In this document: positions 16,688 through 25,937 of the stretch, in pieces | Numbering within the stretch: the stretch's first letter is position 1 | Layout: every line of letters begins with the position of its first letter | Assembly: GCA_047614245.1 (NCBI GenBank) | Contig: JBLHIC010000001.1 | Location: 38,210-102,209 of the forward strand | Direction of reading: 5' to 3' | Source: Ulvibacter sp047614245 | GTDB taxonomy: Bacteria > Bacteroidota > Bacteroidia > Flavobacteriales > Flavobacteriaceae | DNA length: 64,000 bases | Program-made: the position numbers and the translations under genes | The notes under the pieces: model-generated | Databases searched by the model: none | What the model saw: only the letters and a program-made list of their open reading frames with translations | What the model was told of the DNA's origin: nothing

Positions 16688-17845
16688 TTATTTGGTTACA
16701 AAGTCAATAATAGTTTTTGTGATAAAATTAATTTGTTCATCATCTAGTTCTGTATGCATCGGAAGTGAAATAACTTCCTTTACTAATTGGTTTGTAACTA
16801 CAAAGTCTGCTTCATTATAGCGAGAATCTTTATAAGCCTTTTGATTGTGCAAAGGGATAGGATAATATACACCGCATGGAATATTTTTCTCATTCAAGTG
16901 CTGAACCAATCCATCGCGATCTGAATTCAAAATTCTCAATGTATATTGATGGAAAACATGGCAATTGCAACTATCACAGATTGAAGTTTCACCTTTACAA
17001 GAGCCACTTGGGGTGATTATACTATCAATACCAGCAAGAGCTTGCGTATATTTTCTTGCGGCGTTTCTTCTTGCAACATTATACTCGTTTAAAAGGGGCA
17101 ATTTTGCTCTAAGTACCGCAGCCTGAATAGAATCTAATCTAGAGTTGACACCTACTACATCATGGTGATATCTCACATACATGCCGTGATTTACAATCCC
17201 CCGAATAACATGTGCTAGGTCATCGTCATTTGTAAATATTGCACCTCCATCACCATAACAGCCTAAATTTTTTGAAGGAAAGAAGGAGGTTGACGCAACG
17301 TGACCAATCGCGCCACATTTCTTCTTGGCTCCATCCCTTGACGAATAATCCGCTCCAATTCCCTGTGCATTGTCTTCGATCACGTATAAATCGTGCGCCC
17401 TAGCAAGATCCATAATTTCATCCATATTCGCCGCCAATCCGAAAAGATGCACCGGCACAATCGCTTTAGTTCTTGGCGTTATCGCTTTCTTAATTGCTGC
17501 CACATCAATATTAAAATTAAAAGGATCTACATCAACCAAAACCGGTGTTAATTGCAAAAGCGCAATTACCTCCACAGTGGCCGCGAAGGTAAAATCTGCC
17601 GTAATAACCTCATCTCCTGGCTTTAGACCGAGACCCATCATAGCGATTTGTAAAGCATCTGTCCCGTTTGCGCAGGGAATAACATGCTTAACACCTAAAT
17701 ATTCCTCTAATTCTTTTTGAAAATCATGTACCTGGGGACCATTTATGAAGGCGGTAGTTTCGATAACCTCTTTAATAGACTTGTCTACTCGCTCTTGTAT
17801 CCGCTGGTATTGGCCTTTTAGATCGACCATTTGAATTTTTCGCAT
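16688..17845 (-). CDS. DegT/DnrJ/EryC1/StrS aminotransferase
   Basis: A 385-residue PLP enzyme that aminates nucleotide-linked keto-sugars for surface glycans. Motifs: FINGPQVHDFQKELE, CANGTDALQIAM, DNAQGIGA, and the Schiff-base Lys in SFFPSKNLGCYGDGG near residue 190. A Cys-rich insert (CDSCNCHVFHQY) follows residue 280 and is characteristic of some Bacteroidota relatives. The start MRKIQMVDLKGQY is the usual one. It lies 40 bases upstream of galE and is likely co-transcribed. The exact sugar cannot be assigned. Confidence 0.88.
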   Translation of the reverse strand: MRKIQMVDLKGQYQRIQERVDKSIKEVIETTAFINGPQVHDFQKELEEYLGVKHVIPCANGTDALQIAMMGLGLKPGDEVITADFTFAATVEVIALLQLTPVLVDVDPFNFNIDVAAIKKAITPRTKAIVPVHLFGLAANMDEIMDLARAHDLYVIEDNAQGIGADYSSRDGAKKKCGAIGHVASTSFFPSKNLGCYGDGGAIFTNDDDLAHVIRGIVNHGMYVRYHHDVVGVNSRLDSIQAAVLRAKLPLLNEYNVARRNAARKYTQALAGIDSIITPSGSCKGETSICDSCNCHVFHQYTLRILNSDRDGLVQHLNEKNIPCGVYYPIPLHNQKAYKDSRYNEADFVVTNQLVKEVISLPMHTELDDEQINFITKTIIDFVTK

Positions 17846-17956
17846 ATTTTTTCTGAAAGATATTCATACTAATAAGATCGTAAATTTACAAAATTAGAAA
17901 ACGGCAAGCAATGTAATTAATCAAAGAAGCGTATTTTAGCCTCACAGAATCTATCC

Positions 17957-19231
17957 ATGAAAACACTTTATAGTTTTTTGACTCAAATTGCTTCCTTCCA
18001 CCTTTGGGTAGCCCAACATTTTAGCAAGAAACTCAAAACTTTTGTCAGTGGCCGAAAAGATGTTTTTACAATATTGGAGCGTGATATTAGCGCTAAAGAT
18101 AAGACGATTTGGTTTCATTGTGCGTCTTTAGGTGAATTTGAACAGGCTGTACCAATAATTGAAGCAACAAAGAAATTATTCACTAGTCACAAAATAATAA
18201 TCTCCTTCTTCTCTCCTTCCGGATATGAGATTAAAAAGAATTCAAATTTAGCAGATTCCATTATTTATTTACCTTTGGATACTATTTCAAACACCACAAA
18301 ATTCATTAAAAAAGCGCATCCGTCCTTGGCAATTTTCGTGAAATATGAGTTTTGGCCTAATTATCTATTTGAACTTAAAAAAAATCAAATCCCAACATTA
18401 TTAGTTTCAGGATTATTTAGAGCTAATCAGTCTTTTTTTAAACCTTATGGAGGTTTTATGAGAAAGGCTCTTTTGTCCTTTAATCACTTTTTCGTTCAAG
18501 ATCCCGCCTCACAGGAATTACTTAAAAAAATTAATATCACGAACACAACTATTAGCGGAGATACTCGTTTTGACAGAGTTTCACGTCAAATTGAGCAAGA
18601 CAACACCATAGATTTTATGGATACTTTTAAGGGTGACTCTATTTGCATTGTCTGCGGAAGTACTTGGCCAGAAGATGAAGTAATTTTACTTGATGCGATA
18701 AATAGCGCAGCAGACGAGGTAAAATACGTAATTGCTCCGCATAAAATGGACGCTAATAAATTAAACACTTTCAGGAAAAAAATCAATCAACCAACTGCTC
18801 TTTATTCTGAAATAATTTCTCCATCCGGAGCTTTAGAAGATGAGAAACTTATTGACTCTAAAATATTAATTATTGACACCATTGGTTTACTTACTAAAAT
18901 CTATAGTTATGCAGATATCGCATACGTAGGCGGAGCCGCCGGCAATACGGGATTGCATAACATCTTAGAACCGGCGACATTCGGCGTTCCGATACTCATA
19001 GGTGATAATTTTGATAAATTTCCAGAAGCAAAAAAACTACAACAACTAGCTGGTCTTTACTCAGTAAAATCGGGTGAGGAATGTACTCAAACTTTAAGCA
19101 AACTGATTAACGATAGATCTTTCCGAAGTAAAACAGGAATGATTACAGAACATTTTATAAACAGCAACACGGGAGCAACAAAGAAAATAATGAACTACAT
19201 ACAAAAATTACACCGTGATGGCATTGTTTAA
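17957..19231 (+). CDS. waaA: 3-deoxy-D-manno-octulosonic acid (Kdo) transferase
   Basis: Inner-membrane glycosyltransferase that adds Kdo to lipid A. The 424-residue length is normal. An N-terminal anchor is followed by the family segments IWFHCASLGEFEQA, KYEFWPNYLFELKK, ICIVCGSTWPEDE and the donor-binding YVGGAAGNTGLHNILEPA. The gene is divergent from the DegT aminotransferase and its last 24 bases overlap the convergent DUF2461 gene. Confidence 0.93.
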   Translation: MKTLYSFLTQIASFHLWVAQHFSKKLKTFVSGRKDVFTILERDISAKDKTIWFHCASLGEFEQAVPIIEATKKLFTSHKIIISFFSPSGYEIKKNSNLADSIIYLPLDTISNTTKFIKKAHPSLAIFVKYEFWPNYLFELKKNQIPTLLVSGLFRANQSFFKPYGGFMRKALLSFNHFFVQDPASQELLKKINITNTTISGDTRFDRVSRQIEQDNTIDFMDTFKGDSICIVCGSTWPEDEVILLDAINSAADEVKYVIAPHKMDANKLNTFRKKINQPTALYSEIISPSGALEDEKLIDSKILIIDTIGLLTKIYSYADIAYVGGAAGNTGLHNILEPATFGVPILIGDNFDKFPEAKKLQQLAGLYSVKSGEECTQTLSKLINDRSFRSKTGMITEHFINSNTGATKKIMNYIQKLHRDGIV

Positions 19232-19861
19232 ATACCTTCGAAAAGGCAACAGCTCTTTGTAAATAGCAATAACCTTTTCATCAAAACCTTCTTTTATAAT
19301 TTCCTTTTCCGATAGAGAGCAGGATGCGGCAAATGACTTCCTTCTTAACAAATCTATATACTTATGCTCTTTTGAAAAGCCCTTTGGAGCGTTCTTTAAC
19401 GGATGGTCCGCAACTAATTCTCCGAACATTTTCTTAAAGCTCTCTTTTTGAATAATCTTAAGAAGTCTCATTCCATCGTAGTCTATTGCTTCACGTAAAC
19501 TTTTTAATGTTTTTGAAGAAGGATGCCAATATCCACCACCAAAATAGGAACCGTCAACTCCTAGCTCTATATAAAAATCTCCTTGCCTACTCCGCTGATC
19601 CAATCCTGCACCAAAATGATCCTTATAAATAGGTTTATTTGGATGGTAGAGTAAATTATTATTGATTCGATTGATGGCTTTTTTACCTGGCGTATAAAAA
19701 TAAGCGTCATCTATATCTGCCAATTTATTATTCATTGTATCAAGCCACTCGATATAAAAATCCCGAACCTGATAATATTCTTTACGATGGAGGTCCATCC
19801 ATGCTTTGTTATTATTGTTCTGAAGTTTTCTTAAAAATTCGAAAAGATGCACAAAACTCAT
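19208..19861 (-). CDS. DUF2461 family protein
   Basis: A 217-residue cytosolic protein of family DUF2461 (N-terminal LFEFLRKLQNNNNKAWMDLHR, middle RQGDFYIELGVDGSYFGGGYW). No enzymatic function is established for the family. Its ATG directly follows the stop codon of the regulator gene upstream (TAAATG), implying translational coupling. The 3' end overlaps waaA by 24 bases in convergent orientation. Confidence 0.85.
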   Translation of the reverse strand: MSFVHLFEFLRKLQNNNNKAWMDLHRKEYYQVRDFYIEWLDTMNNKLADIDDAYFYTPGKKAINRINNNLLYHPNKPIYKDHFGAGLDQRSRQGDFYIELGVDGSYFGGGYWHPSSKTLKSLREAIDYDGMRLLKIIQKESFKKMFGELVADHPLKNAPKGFSKEHKYIDLLRRKSFAASCSLSEKEIIKEGFDEKVIAIYKELLPFRRYLNNAITV

Positions 19862-20638
19862 TTAGTGACTAAGATTTCTAATTTGTCCTTTAAGATCATC
19901 CATAGATTGCTGTAATTGCCTTAAAAGACCATTTTCACTAGGCTCATCTATACCAAAGGTGAGTTTACTGTTTACTAACCACAACTCTTGAATCTCTTTA
20001 ATCTCAACGTTAATTGGCAGGTATTGATCATTCAACGAAACGAGCGTTACCTTGTCTGGGGAATTCGCAACTTTCTGTAATTTCTTAACTAAAACCGAAT
20101 CATTTAACACAACGATATAGATTTTACTGTCGCTTGCCTCAGAAATGCTTGGAACTGCTCTTCCCAGCACCCACTCATTTGGTCTAATATTAGGTAGCAT
20201 ACTATCTCCCTCAACCTGAAATCCACGATACGTTGAATTTCGAAATTGTGGCAAAGGAATATTAAACGCTGGAAGTGATTCATACCATTCGACATCCTGA
20301 ATATTATGCGGATAACCAGCCGCAGCTTTTTGATTTACAAGTAATATAGTGTCATTATCATCCTTATCAACACTGATTACTTTCGGACTAACATCACCCC
20401 CATTAATATTCACATATTGCGTAAAACTCTTCCCATAAAGCCATAATGGATTAATATTAAACAGTCGTAATAATTCCATAATAACTTTACCAGAGAGTTT
20501 GGTCTTACCTCGTTCAATATCTGCTGTAGATCCCTTAATTCCAATTAATTCGGCAAAGGACTGTTGCGTTTGATGTAATTCTTCGCGTACTTTTTTAAAA
20601 CGTCTAGCTTCAATAGAGAGATCCTTTTCCATACTCAA
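19862..20638 (-). CDS. LexA-like (HTH plus S24) transcriptional regulator
   Basis: A 258-residue regulator. Residues about 12-70 form a Cro/XRE helix-turn-helix (LHQTQQSFAELIGIKGSTA). The C-terminal half is a LexA/CI-type S24 domain with the Ser of VEGDSMLPNIRPNEWVLG and the Lys of SVLVKKLQ. An Ala-Gly cleavage bond may be NQKAAAGYPHN near residue 101, as in self-cleaving relatives. It could therefore respond to damage or another signal, but that is inference. The protein starts at MSMEKDLS or at the second Met (20632). Two inverted repeats just upstream are probable autoregulatory operators. Confidence 0.87.
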   Translation of the reverse strand: MSMEKDLSIEARRFKKVREELHQTQQSFAELIGIKGSTADIERGKTKLSGKVIMELLRLFNINPLWLYGKSFTQYVNINGGDVSPKVISVDKDDNDTILLVNQKAAAGYPHNIQDVEWYESLPAFNIPLPQFRNSTYRGFQVEGDSMLPNIRPNEWVLGRAVPSISEASDSKIYIVVLNDSVLVKKLQKVANSPDKVTLVSLNDQYLPINVEIKEIQELWLVNSKLTFGIDEPSENGLLRQLQQSMDDLKGQIRNLSH

Positions 20639-20651
20639 ACATACTAATTAT

Positions 20652-20688
20652 TTGGAATATTTCCAAGTATAAATGGATTTTTTCCATT
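20652..20688. promoter_or_regulatory. Tandem operators of the LexA-like regulator
   Basis: Two perfect 6-bp-arm inverted repeats lie 14-50 bases upstream of the regulator start: TTGGAA-TAT-TTCCAA (20652-20666) and AATGGA-TTTTT-TCCATT (20672-20688). Their centres are 21 bp apart, two helical turns, so two dimers would bind the same face. This layout is typical of autoregulated CI/LexA-like proteins. Confidence 0.6.
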
Positions 20689-20817
20689 TTTAATGAGATG
20701 TTCAATTTATTTGGCGAAAATCGCATAAGCTTCATCTAATAAATACATTATGAATGATTTTTGTAAGAATAAAAGAAGTACTTTGACCCCACTATTAATA
20801 ACTAATATATATCAACG

Positions 20818-21102
20818 ATGAAAAAAGTAATTTTAACATTTGCAGCAATTTGTTTAATTGCCCTAACTTATTCTTGCAGAGAAACTGAAAAAAAGGCTGA
20901 TGACACTTCTGAAGCAGTAGAAGAAGTAATGGATGATTCTACTGAAAAAATGGAAGAAGCCGGAGATGCTATGAACGACGCAACAGACGCTGCTGTTGAA
21001 GTAATTGAAGAAACTACTGATGAGGCCGAAAAAGCTGGTGAGGAAACTGATGAAGTTATTGATAACACGGCCGAAAAAGCTGGTGATGTTATTAAAGACT
21101 GA
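20818..21102 (+). CDS. Small acidic lipoprotein
   Basis: A 94-residue lipoprotein: signal with lipobox ALTYSC (Cys20), then a strongly acidic, Ala/Glu-rich, probably helical chain of repeated EE-x-x-D/AGDA units. Similar short secreted proteins occur in flavobacteria without known role. After the TGA stop the frame continues for seven lysine/aspartate codons that look like the rest of the repeat, to a TAA at 21124-21126, so the stop may be recent. It is divergent from the regulator and followed by a terminator hairpin. Confidence 0.72.
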   Translation: MKKVILTFAAICLIALTYSCRETEKKADDTSEAVEEVMDDSTEKMEEAGDAMNDATDAAVEVIEETTDEAEKAGEETDEVIDNTAEKAGDVIKD

Positions 21103-21152
21103 AAAGACAAATTGAAAGACAGTTAATAGTCTCCTTTTAAAATTGCAATAAT

Positions 21153-21192
21153 AAAAAGGCCTTCTTTACCTAAAGTAGAGATGGCTTTTTTA
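21153..21192 (+). terminator. Hairpin terminator between converging genes
   Basis: AAAAAGGCC (21153-21161) pairs imperfectly with GGCTTTTTT (21183-21191) around an inner TCTTTA/TAAAGTAGA stem. It has A- and T-tracts on both sides and could act for both the small lipoprotein gene and the convergent OmpA-type gene. Confidence 0.55.
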
Positions 21193-21208
21193 TTTACTGA
21201 TTAAAGTA

Positions 21209-23167
21209 TTACTTGGCAACGACAATAAACTCGGAGCGGCGGTTTTGTTGATGAATGTTATCCTCGCATTTCACCCCATTAGAGCAATTGTTGATTAACA
21301 TGGATTCACCGTAACCGCTTCCAGAAATTCGCAATTTATTTATTCCTCCTACTTCTACAATATATTCCATCGTGGATTTCGCTCTGCGGTCTGACAAACT
21401 TTTATTATAAGAATCCCTTCCCTTACTATCGGTATGAGCGCGCACATCTATTTTCACATTTGGATATTCATTCAGCAAAGCAACTAACTTCTGTAATTCA
21501 ATTGCCGCATCAGGCCGTATATTAAAGCTATTTGAGGCGAAACGTATTGGATTTAAATTTAGAGTTTTTGCAAGGTCACTTCCTAATTCGATTGAATCCA
21601 CCGAAAGATTCTTTCCTCTCTCGAGTAGCAACACTTGTTCAATTTTTTTATCCTTTTCCTTAGCACTAATAAATGACTTTTCCTGCGTAGAATACCCTTC
21701 TTTAATTGAACGAGTAGCAAATGCCCTTGAACATTCTAAACTAAAGCTATACGAGCCGTCAGCCTTCGATTTAACTTCGGAAAGAATTTCATTATTTTCA
21801 TCCAATAAAATTACTGAAGCTTCTGGAATCGGATCCTTAGTAGCTGCATCCAAAACATAACCTTCCAAAATTTGATCACAGCGTATCTCTAAGCGTTCGA
21901 TTCTTTTGAACCTGTAGATGTCATCATCCCCATCGCCTCCTGGTCTATTTGATGCGAAGTAACCAAATTCTGTTTCCGCATTAATTATAAACGTAAAATC
22001 ATCCTGGGGGCTATTAATCGGTTTTCCAACATTATAAACAGCTCCAAAAATATTTGATTCTTCAATTTCAGTAACAAAAATATCCAACCCGCCAAGCCCA
22101 ACATGACCGTCTGAAGCAAAATAGAACCGATTGTCGGATCCTACAAACGGGAAGGTTTCTCTTTCCTTAGTGTTAATCCCATCACCTAAACTGACAGGTT
22201 CGGTAAATCCATTCTCAAGTATTTCTACCTTATACAGATCTGAAAACCCCTTGCCTCCTGGCATGTCGCTTGCAAAATACAAGGTTTTCTCATCAACGCT
22301 TAAGGCAGGATGAGCCACTGAATATTCATTATTATTGAACGAAACCTCTTCCACTTCCCATTTACCATTATCTTTCTTTAGCCCTTGATATATCTTCAAA
22401 CGATTTGCTCCTAGAGAATCTTTCTTATAACTTCCTTTGGTATAATTGTTACGGGTAAAATAAACAGTCTTTCCATCCTTAGAAAAAACAGCCGTAGACT
22501 CGTGGTATTTAGTATTAATTCTCTCACTAAGTGATTTTATACTTCTACTCTCCTTTTTTTCCTTCACATTAATGATATAGAGATCCAGAAATGGCTCATT
22601 ATTCCAGTCGTGGGTTCTTGATCTCTCATTTTTAGATTGTCCATTTGAGGCAAATACTAAATCATCCAAATAAAAAGTTGGGGCAAAATCTGACTTACTA
22701 GTGTTAAATTTCCCGTGGTCTATTTCGAATCTCTCACGATATTTGATATCATTTAAATAATCTCTTTCTTTAGCGAAAAATTGAGCACGATTATCACTAC
22801 CATTTACTCTATAAAACTCATCAATTATTTGATTGGAAGTCTCGTACTTTTCGATAGACTTCAATGATTGGGCGTATCTGTACAAGTAATTAGGATCAAG
22901 CCCATCTGAATAATCTGTATATAAAACTTCATACCATTTCGCTGCATTATCATAATCGGCAGTAAAGTAATAGGAATCTCCAAGTTTCTGTAAGAGATCT
23001 ACCGAACTAAACCCATTTTCTACAACATGAAGATATGCCTGTCTAGCGTCAACGTAGGAATAACGATTGTACTTATTATTTCCTTTTTCAACGTTCTCTT
23101 CTTGCCCCACAAGAGTATGTGAAAAAAGAAAAACTAACACCAAAAATATTTTAATAATATATTTCAT
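21209..23167 (-). CDS. OmpA-family protein with TPR, PD40 and regulatory domains
   Basis: A 652-residue outer-membrane-associated protein of the kind encoded beside PorP/SprF genes. Order of parts: signal peptide (1-21, ending LVGQ); TPR-like helices (about 25-125); WD40-like PD40 propeller repeats (about 150-420; KTVYFTRNNY, KTLYFASDMPGGKGFSD, NRFYFASDGHVGLGGLD, FGYFASNRPGG); carboxypeptidase regulatory-like domain (about 430-510); and an OmpA peptidoglycan-binding domain (about 540-650; VDVRAHTDSKG-type motif, SDRRAKSTMEYI). Likely anchors a surface T9SS complex to peptidoglycan. Third gene in the run adhesin-PorP-OmpA, 20 bases after the PorP gene. Confidence 0.88.
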   Translation of the reverse strand: MKYIIKIFLVLVFLFSHTLVGQEENVEKGNNKYNRYSYVDARQAYLHVVENGFSSVDLLQKLGDSYYFTADYDNAAKWYEVLYTDYSDGLDPNYLYRYAQSLKSIEKYETSNQIIDEFYRVNGSDNRAQFFAKERDYLNDIKYRERFEIDHGKFNTSKSDFAPTFYLDDLVFASNGQSKNERSRTHDWNNEPFLDLYIINVKEKKESRSIKSLSERINTKYHESTAVFSKDGKTVYFTRNNYTKGSYKKDSLGANRLKIYQGLKKDNGKWEVEEVSFNNNEYSVAHPALSVDEKTLYFASDMPGGKGFSDLYKVEILENGFTEPVSLGDGINTKERETFPFVGSDNRFYFASDGHVGLGGLDIFVTEIEESNIFGAVYNVGKPINSPQDDFTFIINAETEFGYFASNRPGGDGDDDIYRFKRIERLEIRCDQILEGYVLDAATKDPIPEASVILLDENNEILSEVKSKADGSYSFSLECSRAFATRSIKEGYSTQEKSFISAKEKDKKIEQVLLLERGKNLSVDSIELGSDLAKTLNLNPIRFASNSFNIRPDAAIELQKLVALLNEYPNVKIDVRAHTDSKGRDSYNKSLSDRRAKSTMEYIVEVGGINKLRISGSGYGESMLINNCSNGVKCEDNIHQQNRRSEFIVVAK

Positions 23168-23187
23168 TTTTAATAAGGTTTTATCTG

Positions 23188-24144
23188 TTAGAAGAATCTT
23201 GGAGAAACCATGTTCTCATTGCTTTTAAACAGTTCAAATCGCAACAGTATCTCGATCGACCCACTATTATATTTAGACAGCTCGGTAGTTTCTCTATCAT
23301 ACGCTAGACCCAACATCAATTGGTCGGTAATCTGAAATCCGGCCAGAGCACTTAAAGCAGCACTCCATCGATATGCGGCTCCAAACGTAAACCTTTTGTT
23401 TATAAGAAAATTTGCTGAAAGGTCTGCTTGTAAGGGAGCGCCTTGTACTAATTTGACGAGAATTGCTGGCTTAAACAATATGTTGTCTGTAAGATCCAAT
23501 GTATGTCCTGATATGAAGTAATAATTAACTCTCTCTTTGGCAGTTGCATTTGATGCGCTTTCTGGATCAACTGAAGATTCGTCGAAATGTTCTGTTGCTA
23601 AAATATTTGGAGCGCTTAATCCGGCATAGAATCTATTCGTAAAATAATAGGCCCCCGCACCAAATTGTGGAGAAAATTTATTGTCAATAAATATTTCAGT
23701 ATCTGGATCCCCAGGATTATAAGCTCCTTCATAAGCCCGATTACTATCCACATCTAATAAATGACCTCCCACCTTTAAACCAAATGAAAGTCGTCCTTTT
23801 TCAGAGACTTTAAACAGATAACTAAAGTCCAAGTCAACATAGGTTTCTTGAGTGATAAATATTTCGTCTTTTACAACGTTAAGACCCAATGACACATTAT
23901 TGGCAATTGGAGAATGAATGGAGGCCGTAAATGTTTTTGGCGTGCCTTTAATATTATTCCCGAACCATTGGTTTCTATATAAGCCTGTAAAACTCAGAAC
24001 ATCTCTTGTCCCAGCATAGGCTGGATTAACGCTCAACGTATTATACATGTATTGAGTATACTGAGGATCCTGTTGTGCACTAGAAATACTAGAATAAAAC
24101 CCTAGAATCAAAAGCATTACTATAGTTAAGTTAATGTTTTTCAT
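23188..24144 (-). CDS. PorP/SprF family T9SS outer-membrane protein
   Basis: A 318-residue outer-membrane beta-barrel with signal peptide (1-23, ending SSAQ) and the family N-terminus DPQYTQYMYNTLSVNPAYAGTR. Members such as SprF are needed for secretion or surface attachment of type B-CTD cargo. It sits between the cargo gene upstream and the OmpA-type gene downstream on the same strand, so it is very probably the partner of that cargo. Confidence 0.93.
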   Translation of the reverse strand: MKNINLTIVMLLILGFYSSISSAQQDPQYTQYMYNTLSVNPAYAGTRDVLSFTGLYRNQWFGNNIKGTPKTFTASIHSPIANNVSLGLNVVKDEIFITQETYVDLDFSYLFKVSEKGRLSFGLKVGGHLLDVDSNRAYEGAYNPGDPDTEIFIDNKFSPQFGAGAYYFTNRFYAGLSAPNILATEHFDESSVDPESASNATAKERVNYYFISGHTLDLTDNILFKPAILVKLVQGAPLQADLSANFLINKRFTFGAAYRWSAALSALAGFQITDQLMLGLAYDRETTELSKYNSGSIEILLRFELFKSNENMVSPRFF

Positions 24145-24197
24145 ACGATATGATATTTTACCTTCCGAATTTTAAAATTGGCAGGTATTTTATATTT

Positions 24198-25937
24198 CTA
24201 GTTTCTATTAATGTATAAAGGGCCTGCCAGTTGTTTCTCATTGCCATTTTCAGTAACATATGTCAATACATAGTAATATGTTCCTACCGGCAATCTCTCC
24301 GATTGACCTAAGGTGCTTCTGCCATTGGAGATTCCCCGGAAATAATTACCTCTAGCACCATAACCCAGAGCTTCAAATACTATTACTCCCCATCTATTAT
24401 AGATTTTAACGGTGTTATCGGGATATTTATCTAGACCTCTAATCACGAATACATCGTTTAACCCATCTTCATTGGGAGTCATAATATCGAATATATCCAA
24501 ATTATCTATTGAGTTTATATCCCCATTATTACATTCTAATAAATCCGGAATGTCATTGCCATTTTCGTCACCCAATTCTTGGCCGTTTGCTATCCCATCT
24601 CCTTCTCCGTCGCAATCGCAATCAGCTAACTCCCAAGCTGCCGTTGGCACTAAAGACTGATTAGTATAGACGAAATCACAAATATCGATTGGATTGGTAC
24701 CGTCTATTATCTCATCACTATTAAGTACTCCATCACCGTCGCAATCGATAACATTCCATTGTACTGAAGTAGCAGAAGTTTGACTATTCACATCGAAATC
24801 GCATAACTCTAATGGATTAGTTCCATCAACAATTTCATTTGCATTCGACACACCGTCGCCATCACAATCAAAACTATCCCAAGCTGTCGATGGATTGATT
24901 GTCTGGCTTGTAACTAAGAAACTACAAAGGCCATATGGGTCTGTACCATCTGCAATCTCGTCTCCGTTAGTTATACCATCACCATCACAATCAAGATCAT
25001 TCCAATCTATACTCACAGCGGTTGTTTGACTAGCAGGATTAAAAGCACAAGGATTAAGCGGACCTGTACCATCTATGACCTCATTACCGTTGGTAACTCC
25101 GTCACCATCACAATCGAAATTCTTCCAAGCATCGGACGGAGTAACCGTTTGATTTGCTAATATGAAATCACAAAAACCTTGTGGATCGGAACCATTGATA
25201 ATTTCAGTACCATTCGTAACACCGTCACCGTCGCAATCAGACTCATTCCAATCACCTGTGGTTGAAATTGTTTGACTTGTTACAACATAATCACACGGAA
25301 CTTGTGGATCTGTACCATCTATAACTTCTTGGCCATTGGTTACTCCATCCCCATCACAATCTGCATCATTATAGTTTCCACCTACAGTGGAGGTTTGACT
25401 TGCAGCAATATAATCACAGAGGTCTTGTGGATCTGTACCATCAATTCCCTCCTGACCATTCGTTACTCCATCTCCATCGCAATCAGCATCATTCCAGCTA
25501 TTAGAAGGGGGTACGGTTTGACTTGTTGATATAAAGTCACAAGTATCTTGTGGGTCTGTATCATTATCTATTTCAACACCATTAACAACACCATCACCAT
25601 CGCAGTCTAATGTGTTCCAATCATTTGATACAGTAACTGTTTGACTTGCGGGTAGGTAATCACAAGGGTCATTTGGATCCGTTGAATCTATAACCTCCTG
25701 ACCATCAATCACTCCATCACCATCAGAATCGCTGCCACTTACTATAGCGCTAGCGCCAACAGTTAATGTCATGTGCTCGATGAGCATCGTCATATTGTCG
25801 ATAATCCCTAATCTTAATATTGATCCTGACAAAAAGTTTTGAGAAAAAGACGGGCTCGTGTTGAATACTAACAACATAGCAATAAGGGCTCCCCTGCCTA
25901 CAAATTTCGAAAATTGAGTGATATTTGTCATATGCAT
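24198..25937 (-). CDS. T9SS type B cargo with nine Asp-rich, two-Cys repeats
   Basis: A 579-residue secreted protein (or 577 from the second Met at 25931). Signal peptide to about residue 32 (SPSFSQ). Residues 69-437 are nine 41-residue repeats, each with a DCDGDGVTNG-type Asp loop, a GTDPQ motif and a second Cys (CDY/CDF), resembling thrombospondin type 3 calcium-binding repeats; a tenth is degenerate. The C-terminus (from about residue 480; TPNEDGLNDVFVI, VKIYNRWGVIVFE, LPVGTYYYVLTY) is a gliding-motility-type (type B) sorting domain, so it is exported by T9SS and kept on or released from the cell surface. It heads the PorP/OmpA gene run. Confidence 0.9.
   Translation of the reverse strand: MHMTNITQFSKFVGRGALIAMLLVFNTSPSFSQNFLSGSILRLGIIDNMTMLIEHMTLTVGASAIVSGSDSDGDGVIDGQEVIDSTDPNDPCDYLPASQTVTVSNDWNTLDCDGDGVVNGVEIDNDTDPQDTCDFISTSQTVPPSNSWNDADCDGDGVTNGQEGIDGTDPQDLCDYIAASQTSTVGGNYNDADCDGDGVTNGQEVIDGTDPQVPCDYVVTSQTISTTGDWNESDCDGDGVTNGTEIINGSDPQGFCDFILANQTVTPSDAWKNFDCDGDGVTNGNEVIDGTGPLNPCAFNPASQTTAVSIDWNDLDCDGDGITNGDEIADGTDPYGLCSFLVTSQTINPSTAWDSFDCDGDGVSNANEIVDGTNPLELCDFDVNSQTSATSVQWNVIDCDGDGVLNSDEIIDGTNPIDICDFVYTNQSLVPTAAWELADCDCDGEGDGIANGQELGDENGNDIPDLLECNNGDINSIDNLDIFDIMTPNEDGLNDVFVIRGLDKYPDNTVKIYNRWGVIVFEALGYGARGNYFRGISNGRSTLGQSERLPVGTYYYVLTYVTENGNEKQLAGPLYINRN
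24627..25733 (-). repeat. Nine tandem 123-bp coding repeats
   Basis: The DNA behind the nine 41-residue units of the T9SS cargo protein. Units share codon-level similarity around the DCDGDG loop, so copy number could change by recombination. Two Cys per unit and the Asp loops are kept in all nine, with unit 6 altered (GTGPLNPCAF). Confidence 0.85.

Noticed and set aside
20868..21110. A serine-rich 80-codon frame on the minus strand
   Set aside because: It is antisense to the acidic lipoprotein; the Ser/Ala/Val richness mirrors its Glu/Asp/Ala codons.
25272..25529. Plus-strand open frame rich in Ile and Thr
   Set aside because: Antisense to the Asp-rich repeats of the T9SS cargo, and itself repeated with the same period.
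24627..25733. Regular repeats at about 123-bp spacing, at first sight a repeat array such as CRISPR
   Set aside because: The period is a whole number of codons (41), the repeats vary as protein-coding DNA does, and they lie inside an open T9SS cargo gene; no spacers or cas genes.
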